A stretch of DNA of 37,654 nucleotides from Candidatus Gastranaerophilales bacterium (GTDB taxonomy: Bacteria > Cyanobacteriota > Vampirovibrionia > Gastranaerophilales > Gastranaerophilaceae), in NCBI GenBank assembly GCA_944325555.1, contig CALVAN010000019.1, positions 1 to 37,654 on the forward strand. Reading direction: 5' to 3'. A program made the translations under genes and the position numbers. Below, piece by piece: positions 1 through 7,594 of the stretch (positions are counted from its first letter, which is position 1; every line of letters begins with the position of its first letter). Under the pieces are notes generated by a model. That model was given only the letters and a program-made list of their open reading frames with translations. It ran no database searches and was not told the DNA's origin.

Positions 1-7
1 CTAAGAA

Positions 8-82
8 CTCTAAAAAACGATTAAGTATCGTTTTTTAGAGACTCTGCCGAATAAAAGCAACTAAATGTTGCTTTTATGAGAG
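8..82. repeat. Two adjacent hairpin cassettes (left edge)
   Basis: Positions 8-40 form a perfect stem with 14-base arms (8-21 and 27-40) that include CTCT and AGAG. Immediately after, 41-50 is ACTCTGCCGA, then arm ATAAAAGCAAC (51-61), a 5-base loop, arm GTTGCTTTTAT (67-77) and GAGAG (78-82). The same layout, with different arm sequences, recurs at 37261-37340. Another small inverted repeat (AAGCAAA/TTTGCTT) follows near 95-111. No coding potential is seen. Confidence 0.75.
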
Positions 83-111
83 GGGCAAAGTCAAAAGCAA
101 AGCTTTTGCTT

Positions 112-152
112 GCAGTATAGTTATTTTGCCGGGGGCAGTTGACTATATGAAA
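112..152. repeat. Copy 1 of dispersed CAGTTGACTATATGAAA motif (41 bp)
   Basis: This 41-bp stretch differs from 36319-36359 at only two positions. It contains TATAGT and ACTATA arms around a G-rich loop. The shared core CAGTTGACTATATGAAA also ends the two longer repeats at 6180-6353 and 19840-20012 and occurs alone at 23888-23904. All five copies lie on the same strand. Confidence 0.8.
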
Positions 153-160
153 TTTTCTCT

Positions 161-198
161 AACAAAAAGACTCCGACTTATGTCAGAGTCTTTTTGTT
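161..198 (-). terminator. Terminator of the bioA-prepilin unit
   Basis: The inverted repeat has 13-base arms (AACAAAAAGACTC against GAGTCTTTTTGTT) closed by a further short stem, and lies 17 bases past the prepilin stop. U-rich ends on both strands would let it act in both directions. Confidence 0.75.
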
Positions 199-214
199 TT
201 TTATATTGTTAACT

Positions 215-898
215 TTATTTTATATCTATTTTCTTTTCTCTAATTACTTTGGCTGCGCAGTCAATACCTGTACCGCCTTTTACACAACCTGCAGAATTGT
301 TATCAGCACCAGCTGGAATTACCCCTTCTCCTTTGATTAAACAGAAAAAGTACAGATCATACCCAAATCTGTTAGGACCTTTATTACCGTTTACATCAAC
401 AATAAAACGTCCCATTGCTCTTTTTAAACGGTCTGCTGACATACCTTTCTCACTACTGCAATCACCTTTTGAATAGTTGTAAGTCATACCGTCATTGGCT
501 ATAAGGTTGTAATTATATGCGTCATAGCTCCTTGAGTAGGCAGATCCGTTAAGGTATTTTGGAATACCTTCCCAGTTACAGCCTTTTTCATTCTTTCCGC
601 AAACTTTTACTGTGTTAAATTCATGAGCAAAACCTTCTTGATAATCTTTATTTTGACCTTTCCAGAAAACTTCTTCATCGTTCCATTTAGTACCAAAGCC
701 GATTGGTCCGTAATCCGGTTTCATTCTTTCAACTGCCTGACTCAGTGTTGAATAAGCTTTTAAGCAGCCGGCAACCATTTCATTATTTTTGGTATTCTGG
801 TTCAAGGTCGGTATTGTCATAGCAGCAATAACCCCGATAATCATCAAAGTAACGAGTACTTCCGCAAGAGTGAAGGCTTTTATCTTTTTCACGTTCAT
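215..898 (-). CDS. Type IV prepilin-like / type II secretion pseudopilin-like protein
   Basis: This 227-residue protein has a class III (prepilin) signal: a short basic leader MNVKKIK-A, then FTLAEVLVTLMIIGVIAAMT, a hydrophobic N-terminal helix with Glu at mature position 5. Known members are cleaved and methylated by a PilD-type peptidase before the phenylalanine and assembled into pili or pseudopili at the inner membrane. The rest is a soluble, Cys-containing head (Cys in VCGKNEKGC and DCSSEKG) that could form disulfides outside the cell. The start is supported by GAGGA a few bases upstream, directly after the bioA stop, so it is probably translated from the bioA transcript. A terminator follows. 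No pilus assembly genes are in the window. Pilin versus minor pseudopilin cannot be decided. Confidence 0.85.
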   Translation of the reverse strand: MNVKKIKAFTLAEVLVTLMIIGVIAAMTIPTLNQNTKNNEMVAGCLKAYSTLSQAVERMKPDYGPIGFGTKWNDEEVFWKGQNKDYQEGFAHEFNTVKVCGKNEKGCNWEGIPKYLNGSAYSRSYDAYNYNLIANDGMTYNYSKGDCSSEKGMSADRLKRAMGRFIVDVNGNKGPNRFGYDLYFFCLIKGEGVIPAGADNNSAGCVKGGTGIDCAAKVIREKKIDIK

Positions 899-905
899 TT
901 TGTCC

Positions 906-2267
906 TCAATTCATTTCCGTAACTGTTTTTATTGCATTATACGCTATTTTTGTGAGATTTTCAATTTCTTGTTCATTAATAATCAAAGGCGGCATAAAAT
1001 AAATAACATTGCCGATGGGTCTTAAAATTGCCCCGTTTTTCAATGCTTCTTTAAACACCTTGTGTCCGGTTCTTTCAGCAAAATCATACGGTTCTTTGGC
1101 TGCTTTGTTTTTCACCATTTCCACTGCGCCTATCATACCTGTTTGTCTTACATCTCCCACGTGTTTCAGCTCTTTAAATTTTTCAAGGCAGTGTTCGAGT
1201 TTTTTTATTTTAGGCTGCAGTGACTCTATTATATTGTCCCTCTCCAAGATTTTTAAATTTTCAACGGCAACCGCACAGGCAACAGGGTTCCCCGTAAAGC
1301 TGTGACCGTGGTAAAAGGTTTTTAAAGCGGAAAAATCGTCGTAAAAAGCATTGTAAATTTTATCGGTTGTAATTGTTGCCGCAAGCGGAATATAGCCTGC
1401 CGTAATCCCCTTTGCTACGCAAAAAATGTCAGGTTTTATGCCGGCATGTTCAAAGGCAAAGTATTTGCCCGTTCTGCCGAAGGCCATTGCCACCTCGTCA
1501 TCGATTAGCAATATGTCGTATTTGTCGCACAGTGCCCGCAGTTTTGTCAGATATTCTGCAGGATACATCCTCATACCCGCAGCACCTTGAACAAGCGGTT
1601 CTACTATCATTGCCGCAATCTCGCCGTGTTTTTGCTCAAAGAGTTCTTCAACTTCTTTTATGCAGTCTATGGCGCAGTCAGTGCATTGTTTGTTTTTTGG
1701 ACATCTGTAGCAGTATGGGGCACAGACCTTAAGAGTTTCAAAAACAAGTGGGTTAAATATTTTTTTATAAATATCAATGCCACCAACGGAAACCGAACCT
1801 AATGTATCTCCGTGGTATGAATCTGTCATAGAAACGAAATATTTCTTTTCCGGCTTTCCCTTCTGGTACCAGTACTGATAAGCCATTTTTAATGCGACTT
1901 CCACAGCGGTTGATCCGTCATCGGAATAAAACACTTTTGAAAAAGGCTCTCCGGCTAGTTTTATCAGTCTTTCCGCAAGTTCTATTGCCGGGATATGTGT
2001 AAAATCCGCAAGCAAAACGTGTTCAATCTTTTGTGCCTGCTGTGTCAGTATTTTATTTAACTCGGGGTTTGAGTGACCGAGGGTATTCACCCACCACGAG
2101 GATACTCCGTCTATATACTTGTTGCCATCAAGGTCATAAAGGTAAATGCCTTCTCCTCTTTCTATAAGCGTTGGTTTAAAATCAGAGCCTTCGTACTGCT
2201 TCATCTGCGTATCGGGGTGCCATACGTATTTTAAATCTTTTTCAATCCACTCTTGTTTTGTTGTCAT
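906..2267 (-). CDS. bioA: Adenosylmethionine-8-amino-7-oxononanoate aminotransferase (BioA)
   Basis: BioA is a PLP enzyme of biotin synthesis that transfers an amino group from S-adenosylmethionine to KAPA, giving DAPA, in the cytosol. At 453 residues it has the usual length. Visible class III aminotransferase features are SSWWVN (about 56-61), the YHGDT motif (151-155), LIDDEVAMAFGRTG (about 254-267) with the PLP-nitrogen aspartate, the Schiff-base lysine in VAKGITAGY (K286), and HGHSFTGNP. Residues 182-202 hold a Cys cluster (CAPYCYRC...CTDCAIDC), which could bind a metal; this is inference. No other bio gene is in the window. The start has a weak AAGAAG site upstream and a likely extended -10 (TGGTATAAA, minus strand, near 2290). 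The 3' end is 7 bases from the prepilin gene. Confidence 0.93.
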   Translation of the reverse strand: MTTKQEWIEKDLKYVWHPDTQMKQYEGSDFKPTLIERGEGIYLYDLDGNKYIDGVSSWWVNTLGHSNPELNKILTQQAQKIEHVLLADFTHIPAIELAERLIKLAGEPFSKVFYSDDGSTAVEVALKMAYQYWYQKGKPEKKYFVSMTDSYHGDTLGSVSVGGIDIYKKIFNPLVFETLKVCAPYCYRCPKNKQCTDCAIDCIKEVEELFEQKHGEIAAMIVEPLVQGAAGMRMYPAEYLTKLRALCDKYDILLIDDEVAMAFGRTGKYFAFEHAGIKPDIFCVAKGITAGYIPLAATITTDKIYNAFYDDFSALKTFYHGHSFTGNPVACAVAVENLKILERDNIIESLQPKIKKLEHCLEKFKELKHVGDVRQTGMIGAVEMVKNKAAKEPYDFAERTGHKVFKEALKNGAILRPIGNVIYFMPPLIINEQEIENLTKIAYNAIKTVTEMN

Positions 2268-2332
2268 AATTTGCTTCTTTCTAAAACGATTTTATACCAA
2301 ATCTGTTTCGAAAAAAAATAATAATTAAACTG

Positions 2333-2371
2333 ACAAAAAGAGGAAAAGCATATTGCCTGTCCTCTTTTTGT
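2333..2371. other. Perfect 12-bp hairpin between divergent genes
   Basis: ACAAAAAGAGGA (2333-2344) and TCCTCTTTTTGT (2360-2371) are perfect inverted repeats around a 15-base loop. It looks like a terminator but lies between two diverging genes, upstream of both bioA and the 2607 gene. It could stop read-through, or be an operator. Positions 2372-2606 are very AT-rich and must hold the promoter of the downstream gene; no clear -35/-10 pair stands out. Confidence 0.5.
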
Positions 2372-2606
2372 TGATTGTGTCTTTACCCACAACATCAAAT
2401 CACATTTTTTACACTGTCGTGCGCCACACTACATTTGGTGATTTTATAAAACAAATGAAGATTTATTATTGCCAATTTGAATGCAAATAAAAAATTTTTT
2501 TAATATTTTTTAATATTTTTAATTAATTATATCAATTTTTTCTCTCTTATATACTTTATTTATATAGAGTATATATAGATGAATTAAGAGGAGTGAATCG
2601 GCCAAA

Positions 2607-3383
2607 ATGGTTGTAGATTTTAGTAATTTTAAAATGTCGTTACCTGACTTAGACAAAGTTGCACCACGTGATGCTACTTATGTAAAAACTGATTTTATGA
2701 CGGAAGCACAATTGCAAATGTTGCTGCGCTCTGCAAACCAAGTAAAAGCAGAAGCTGCCGAACGCAGGAAAGAAATTGCTGCAGCACGTGCACAGTATCA
2801 GGCTGTTTTTAATATGATAAAAGACGATCCTGCGGCACCGAAAAATCTAAATATCGCTAATATGACTGAAATGATTATGAATGCTTCTGCAGAAACGGGT
2901 GTTGATCCGATTATTATTTCAAGTATTGCAAAGCAGGAAACACACTACACACAAAAAGTAGGCACCGGTAACGGAAGCGGAATTATGCAGTTGACAACAA
3001 TTTCAATAAAAGATATGTATCTGCGTCCTGATATTTATGATACAAAAATGAAACAGCTTATAAAAAAATACGGAAGCTGGCAAAAAGTTGTTGCAGCTAA
3101 GAAAAGAAATCCATCACTCGAGCTGGGTAACTTTGGAAATCTTCTTTATAAATACGGTAATTATGAAAATCTAAGAGCTGCAATTCGTAAGGACCCTCAG
3201 CTGAATATAAAGCTCGGCGCATATCTGTTTAAAGCTAAATTAAATGATGCCGGAGGGGATGTGCATAAGGCACTTGTTAATTACAACGGCAGTTCACATA
3301 AATTAGCATACGCAAAATCAGTTATGGGAATAATTCAGGACGGAAAACGTACTAGCGGAAAATTTGATGGTATAGTCGCTTAA
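2607..3383 (+). CDS. SLT-family lytic transglycosylase-like protein without a signal peptide
   Basis: This 258-residue protein has a lysozyme-like fold of the SLT (Slt70 C-terminal) family, which cleaves peptidoglycan glycan strands. Residues 90-230 carry the pattern: catalytic Glu111 in SSIAKQETHY, GSGIMQL (about 123-129), and an NYNGSS motif (about 225) in place of the usual AYNAG. A long helical N-terminal part (residues 32-75) precedes the domain. There is no signal peptide or membrane segment, so export must be by another route or the protein may act in a cell-envelope machine; this is open. An insertion of about 45 residues (KKYGSWQKVV... onward) splits the domain. The site AAGAGGAG lies a rather long 12-13 bases before the ATG. 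A terminator follows, so it is probably monocistronic. Confidence 0.75.
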   Translation: MVVDFSNFKMSLPDLDKVAPRDATYVKTDFMTEAQLQMLLRSANQVKAEAAERRKEIAAARAQYQAVFNMIKDDPAAPKNLNIANMTEMIMNASAETGVDPIIISSIAKQETHYTQKVGTGNGSGIMQLTTISIKDMYLRPDIYDTKMKQLIKKYGSWQKVVAAKKRNPSLELGNFGNLLYKYGNYENLRAAIRKDPQLNIKLGAYLFKAKLNDAGGDVHKALVNYNGSSHKLAYAKSVMGIIQDGKRTSGKFDGIVA

Positions 3384-3385
3384 CT

Positions 3386-3421
3386 AAAAAGAACCTGCAT
3401 TAATTGCAGGCTCTTTTTTAT
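3386..3421 (+). terminator. Terminator after the 2607-3383 gene
   Basis: AAAAGA-CCTGCA pairs with TGCAGG-TCTTTT, followed by a T-run, directly after the stop codon. Confidence 0.85.
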
Positions 3422-3537
3422 TATTTATAATTTTGTATTTTTTATAAGAAATTGCAACAAAGCTTATCAATCAATTGTATTTAACACACATTTAATATAT
3501 TCTTTAATAAAAAAGATTATCACGGGTGTTAAAAAAT

Positions 3538-4629
3538 ATGGAATTAAATAAAAGATTTATTGTGGATTTGTCGCAGGCAAAAACGCCTGCTGATGTTGTT
3601 TTTGAAATCAGCAACGTATTGGAAAATCCTGATGCGGCCAATCGTAAAATTTGGCTCAAACTCGGCAATGTTGCTCTTAATCAATCACAAATTTTGAGCA
3701 TAAAATCACTGATAAGCAGCATAAATTCAACTCTTTCTTTGATAGAAAGCGAATGCGAGCAAACAGAACTTGCCGCAGCTACTCTGGGCATAAACACAAA
3801 AGACGTGGAAGAAGAACTTCAGGCAGAGCTTAGTTCTCTTGAACCGGAATCACCCAAGGACAAACCGTCCGAGCAGTATATTCCTCTTGAAGATTATAAA
3901 GAAGAGGAAGAACAACCGGCACAGGAAGAGCCTGCCCCGCAAGAAAACAACGATGCTGTTGAACCGCAAACAGACGGTGTGCAAGAACAAGTCACGGCTG
4001 AAGAAGAAAACACAAATGAACAGCAAAGCTGCACAATCGCTGAAAATGAATCTGCGCATGAAGCTGCAGCAATACAGCCCCCGACAGAAGAAGAAAAGCA
4101 GGAAATTCAAACAGAGTTGGACAGTATTTTTGATTCGGAGGTAAAGCTGGAAAATATACTGTCAGACGAAAAAGACCTTGCTCAAATGCAAAATTGGCCC
4201 CTGACAAAGGAATCAGGCGTTGATGATATAGAAATTCCCGAAGAAGTTATGACTGATGAAGATTATGAAATCCTTCGGATGAATACGCAATATCATAAAC
4301 AGACAGTACGCTCGGGGCAGGTTATACAATCTAACGGCAACGTTGTCATAATAGGTGACTGCCACCCGGGATGCGAAATTCACGCTGCAGGAGATATTAC
4401 AGTGTGGGGTGTTTTAGGCGGAATTGCTCACGCAGGCTGCAAGGGCAACACAAAAGCAAAAATCAGGGCCTTAACTCTTAATGCTATACAATTGAGAATT
4501 GCAGAGTCTTATGCAAGAAGACCCGATCATATTAAAAATATCTATGTTGAAAAATCGAACACCTTTACACCTGAAGAAGCCCGATATGTTAACGGCAACA
4601 TAGTAATTTTAAAAATAAATGACAAATAA
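3538..4629 (+). CDS. minC: Septum site-determining protein MinC with long acidic linker
   Basis: MinC inhibits FtsZ assembly away from midcell and is carried to the membrane by MinD. The C-terminal part (about residues 245-345, from YHKQTVRSGQ) shows the MinC beta-helix signature: SGQ, GNVVIIGD, G-x-EI-AAGDI-V-GVLGG-AHAGC-GN, then IRALTLNAIQLRIA. The N-terminal 85 residues resemble the MinC N domain (KIWLKLGNVALNQSQ... TELAAATLGI). Between them lie about 130 residues extremely rich in Glu, Gln and Pro, absent from E. coli MinC (231 residues); this protein is 363. The ATG at 3538 is preferred because GGTG stands 9 bases upstream; an in-frame GTG at 3526 would add four residues. It is followed after 32 bases by minD. 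Confidence 0.88.
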   Translation: MELNKRFIVDLSQAKTPADVVFEISNVLENPDAANRKIWLKLGNVALNQSQILSIKSLISSINSTLSLIESECEQTELAAATLGINTKDVEEELQAELSSLEPESPKDKPSEQYIPLEDYKEEEEQPAQEEPAPQENNDAVEPQTDGVQEQVTAEEENTNEQQSCTIAENESAHEAAAIQPPTEEEKQEIQTELDSIFDSEVKLENILSDEKDLAQMQNWPLTKESGVDDIEIPEEVMTDEDYEILRMNTQYHKQTVRSGQVIQSNGNVVIIGDCHPGCEIHAAGDITVWGVLGGIAHAGCKGNTKAKIRALTLNAIQLRIAESYARRPDHIKNIYVEKSNTFTPEEARYVNGNIVILKINDK

Positions 4630-4661
4630 ATAATCACATAACAAGATAAGGAGTAGGCTAT

Positions 4662-5474
4662 ATGACAGGGAGAGTAATTGTAATTACTTCCGGAAAAGGC
4701 GGTGTAGGCAAAACAACTACATCGGCTAATATCGGTACTGCGCTTGCCAAAAGCGGATCAAGCGTTGTTTTGATTGATACCGATATAGGATTAAGAAATT
4801 TGGATTTGCTGCTGGGGTTGGAAAACCGTATTGTTTATACTCTGGTAGATGTTGTTGAAGAAAGATGTAAGCTTAAGCAGGCACTTGTTAAAGATAAGAA
4901 AAATCCTAATCTTTGTTTGTTGGCTGCTGCACAGACAAGAGATAAATCAGCCGTTGACGCTGACCAGTTAAAATCCATCTGCGAACAACTGCAGGAGGAT
5001 TTTGATTTCGTTCTTGTAGATTGCCCGGCAGGTATTGAAGAAGGCTTTAAAACGGCTATATCAGGTGCTTCTGAGGCTATTGTCGTTACTACTCCGGAGA
5101 TGTCTGCAGTGCGTGACGCTGACAGAATCATTGGACTTTTGGAGGCAAAAGAAGAGATCAAATCTTATAAATTGCTTGTCAACAGAGTAAGACCAAATCT
5201 TGTTCAATCAAATGATATGATGAGCGTTGATGATGTTGTGGAAATTCTCTCCTGCGAGCTTATCGGCATAATCCCTGAGGATACGGGTATTATCACTTCA
5301 ACAAACAGGGGCGAACCTATCGTTAACGATGAAAATTCTCCCGCCGGCAAAGCTTACACAAATGTTGCAAAACGTATCAAGGGCGAGGAAGTTCCGTTTC
5401 TTGATATCAACGAACCTAAAGGCTTTGACGCTTTTCTTATAAAAGTTAAAAGTCTTTTCGGAATTAAAGCATAG
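4662..5474 (+). CDS. minD: Septum site-determining ATPase MinD
   Basis: MinD is a ParA/MinD-type ATPase that dimerises on the membrane with ATP, recruits MinC, and is released by MinE. The 270 residues are typical. Seen here: deviant Walker A KGGVGKTT (12-19, signature Lys12 and Lys17), LIDTDIGLRNLD (38-48), Walker B VLVDCPAG (Asp120), TTPEMSAVRDADR, and a C-terminal amphipathic helix FDAFLIKVKSLFG that serves as membrane-targeting sequence in this family. AAGGAG lies 9 bases before the ATG. It sits between minC and minE in one operon. Confidence 0.97.
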   Translation: MTGRVIVITSGKGGVGKTTTSANIGTALAKSGSSVVLIDTDIGLRNLDLLLGLENRIVYTLVDVVEERCKLKQALVKDKKNPNLCLLAAAQTRDKSAVDADQLKSICEQLQEDFDFVLVDCPAGIEEGFKTAISGASEAIVVTTPEMSAVRDADRIIGLLEAKEEIKSYKLLVNRVRPNLVQSNDMMSVDDVVEILSCELIGIIPEDTGIITSTNRGEPIVNDENSPAGKAYTNVAKRIKGEEVPFLDINEPKGFDAFLIKVKSLFGIKA

Positions 5475-5488
5475 AAAGGAGCCAATAC

Positions 5489-6097
5489 ATGAGTGAAAAT
5501 ATTTTTAGCAATTTTTACAACAAAGTACTCAGCTTCTTTCAGGGAGAAAAAGGCGACGGTGATTCTAAAACAACAGCAACAAACAGATTGAAACTTGTAT
5601 TGATGCAGGATCGCTCAAACCTTGACGGTGCTACAATGCAAAAAATGCGTGAACAGCTCATTGCTGTTATTTCAAAATATATTGAAATAGACAAAGACGC
5701 TCTTAACCTTAACCTGGAATCTGAAGGCGATGAGATTGCACTTATGTTGAATATTCCGGTTATAAGAGCAAGAACTCCGGAAGAAATCGATGAGCTTGAA
5801 AAGGCGGAAGAAGAAGCCAAAAAAGAAAACATAAAAGCTGCTATTGAGGCTGAAATTGCTCAACTCTCAGAAGATTCCGAAAAGCCTGAGGAAGAAAAGA
5901 CTTCCGAAGAAGAACCGGAAGAAAATGAAGCATCAGAAGATGAAACGCAGCTGGAAAATGCTGAGGAGCAGACTCCGTCGGACAATGAAAACGAAGAAAA
6001 ATCTGACGAAGAAGGCTCGGAAAACGAAGCTGCTGAAACAGAGGAAGAACAAACTGATTCCGGCAAAGAGAATAAAGCTTCAAAAAAACAAAAATAA
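5489..6097 (+). CDS. minE: Cell division topological specificity factor MinE with acidic tail
   Basis: MinE stimulates MinD ATPase and confines MinC/MinD to the poles. Residues 1-19 (MSENIFSNFYNKVLSFFQG) match the N-terminal membrane-binding helix, 28-45 (TTATNRLKLVLMQD) the anti-MinCD contact helix, and 46-100 the dimerisation domain (QLIAVISKYIEIDKDALNLN). The known family is about 85-115 residues; this one has 202. The extra 100 are almost purely Glu, Ser, Asn, Asp and Lys, ending in a basic KASKKQK. The reading frame ends cleanly at a terminator, so the tail is not a read-through artefact. AAGGAG sits 9 bases before the ATG and 14 bases separate it from minD. Confidence 0.92.
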   Translation: MSENIFSNFYNKVLSFFQGEKGDGDSKTTATNRLKLVLMQDRSNLDGATMQKMREQLIAVISKYIEIDKDALNLNLESEGDEIALMLNIPVIRARTPEEIDELEKAEEEAKKENIKAAIEAEIAQLSEDSEKPEEEKTSEEEPEENEASEDETQLENAEEQTPSDNENEEKSDEEGSENEAAETEEEQTDSGKENKASKKQK

Positions 6098-6121
6098 AAA
6101 TTTTGAAGGAAAGATTTTACT

Positions 6122-6175
6122 AAAAACCGTTACGGCTAAATTTAATTCTAAACGCCGCAGCGGTTTTTGTTTTTA
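6122..6175 (+). terminator. Terminator of the minCDE operon
   Basis: AAAACCG...CGGC pairs with GCCG...CGGTTTT (stem interrupted by small bulges), followed by TTTTTGTTTTT, 25 bases past the minE stop. Confidence 0.75.
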
Positions 6176-6179
6176 AATG

Positions 6180-6353
6180 TCTGAGAGGGACCTCGCTTGT
6201 AGGAGTGGTACACGGAGTGCGAGTGGCGCCGAGTCTAGCATTTTACGGAAGTGACCCCTTGCACTTGTTGCAGGTGCCCATGTTATACACCAATATCGTA
6301 CTTGTTTATTGCACCTGTTCAATGAGTTGCCGGGGGCAGTTGACTATATGAAA
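6180..6353. repeat. Dispersed 174-bp repeat, copy A
   Basis: It aligns along its length with 19840-20012. Shared blocks are CTGAGA-GGACCTCGCTTGTAG near the start, CTTGTACTTGTTGC-like text in the middle, GTACTTGTTTATTGC and the closing CAGTTGACTATATGAAA. No open frame is conserved between the copies. It looks like a non-coding repeat or small structured element. From 6354 to 6509 nothing else is recognised except a TATAAT at 6486-6491, which may serve the next gene although no good -35 is seen. Confidence 0.8.
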
Positions 6354-6509
6354 TTTTTTGCAAGCGTGAGAAGGCTGTGCGGACTTTGCTCTGAAGTGGT
6401 TTCGATTCTCCTCAATTTTCAAAAATCCTTTATACGGAGAATTTACCGGCAGGCAAATTAAAGGTATTTTTAATATGTGGCTTAATATAATAAAAAGTAA
6501 GGAAAACAA

Positions 6510-7538
6510 ATGGAAGCAATAATTCACGGAGTTTTAACTCTACTTAATTTATGTTTGATAGTTGGCTGCTGCGTTGTGTTTACCAATGCGGTGGAGCATA
6601 TGGGCAAGCTTTACAAACTCAATGAGGGTGCTGTGGGCAGTATTCTTGCTGCTGTCGGTACGGCTCTGCCGGAAACCATTGTCCCTCTGGTTGCTATACT
6701 CGGGGCATATCTTGCACATACTGATGTGACTGTCGGTAAAGAAATTGGTATAGGTGCTATTTTAGGTGCGCCGTTTTTGCTTTCAACACTGGCAATGTTT
6801 GTAACAGGGCTTGCCGTTCTTATATTCTGGAAACTCGGAAAACGTGAACATGCAATGAATGCGCATTACGAGGTTATGTTCAGGGATTTAAAATTTTTCT
6901 TTATAAGCTACACAATTGCAATTGCAGCAGGATTTATACCTTTTAAATGGGGCAAGGTCTTTTGTGCAGTCGTTTTATTTGCTTATTATATACTTTACGT
7001 GTTCAGAACTCTTAACTGTGCGCACTGCGAGGGGATGGAAGGTGAAGAACTGGAAGAACTGCTTTTTACCAGAATATTGAAAAAATACAATAAACTTGTC
7101 GTATGGCTGCAGATAATTGTTTCCATCGGTTTGCTCATAGTATTTGCTCACATGTTTGTGGGACAGATACAGTTTTTTGCAAAACTTTTCAGCATTAATC
7201 CGCTTGTGCTCAGCCTTATACTTGCACCTATTGCAACGGAATTACCCGAAAAATTCAACAGCGTGTTATGGGTAAGCCAGAGCAAGGATACTCTTGCACT
7301 TGGTAATATTACAGGAGCAATGGTGTTTCAAAGCTGTATTCCTACCGCTATAGGTATTCTTTTAACGCCCTGGGTGTTCGGTATGGAGTCTGTTATAAAT
7401 ATCGTGCTTGTGTATTGTTCAACGGTTCTGCTGTTTATAAACCTTTACAGGGATCGAGCTTTCAGTCCGCATATCTTAATTACCTGCGGAGCCTTTTATG
7501 CGCTTTACCTTGTGTATATTTTCTGGAAGGTTATTTAA
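6510..7538 (+). CDS. CaCA-superfamily Na+/Ca2+-type cation antiporter
   Basis: This 342-residue integral membrane protein has about ten hydrophobic segments in two halves. Each half carries an alpha-repeat of the cation/Ca2+ exchanger superfamily: AVGTALPETIVPLVAILGA with GIGAILGAPFLL (about 47-95), and APIATELPEKFNSVLW with GNITGAMVFQSCIPTAIG (about 235-275). The acidic residues in TALPE and TELPE are the cation ligands in known members. A soluble loop (NCAHCEGMEGEELEEL) joins the halves and contains two Cys residues. The substrate ion (Ca2+ or another) cannot be told. AAGGAAA precedes the ATG. The gene is isolated: terminator before, terminator and converging gene after. Confidence 0.87.
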   Translation: MEAIIHGVLTLLNLCLIVGCCVVFTNAVEHMGKLYKLNEGAVGSILAAVGTALPETIVPLVAILGAYLAHTDVTVGKEIGIGAILGAPFLLSTLAMFVTGLAVLIFWKLGKREHAMNAHYEVMFRDLKFFFISYTIAIAAGFIPFKWGKVFCAVVLFAYYILYVFRTLNCAHCEGMEGEELEELLFTRILKKYNKLVVWLQIIVSIGLLIVFAHMFVGQIQFFAKLFSINPLVLSLILAPIATELPEKFNSVLWVSQSKDTLALGNITGAMVFQSCIPTAIGILLTPWVFGMESVINIVLVYCSTVLLFINLYRDRAFSPHILITCGAFYALYLVYIFWKVI

Positions 7539-7559
7539 AGCTAAAATTGCAGATTAAGA

Positions 7560-7594
7560 CGGTCCGTGTTGTAGGCACGGGCTGTTTTATTTTT
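7560..7594 (+). terminator. Terminator after the CaCA gene
   Basis: CGGTCCGTG pairs with CACGGGCTG (one G-U) and is followed by TTTTATTTTT. It overlaps the end of the converging SulP gene. Confidence 0.65.

Noticed and set aside
3839-4207. Alternative-frame and antisense ORFs over the MinC linker (and the same over the MinE tail at 5539-6176)
   Set aside because: GAA/GAG-rich repeats keep several frames open; only the Min frames join recognised domains.
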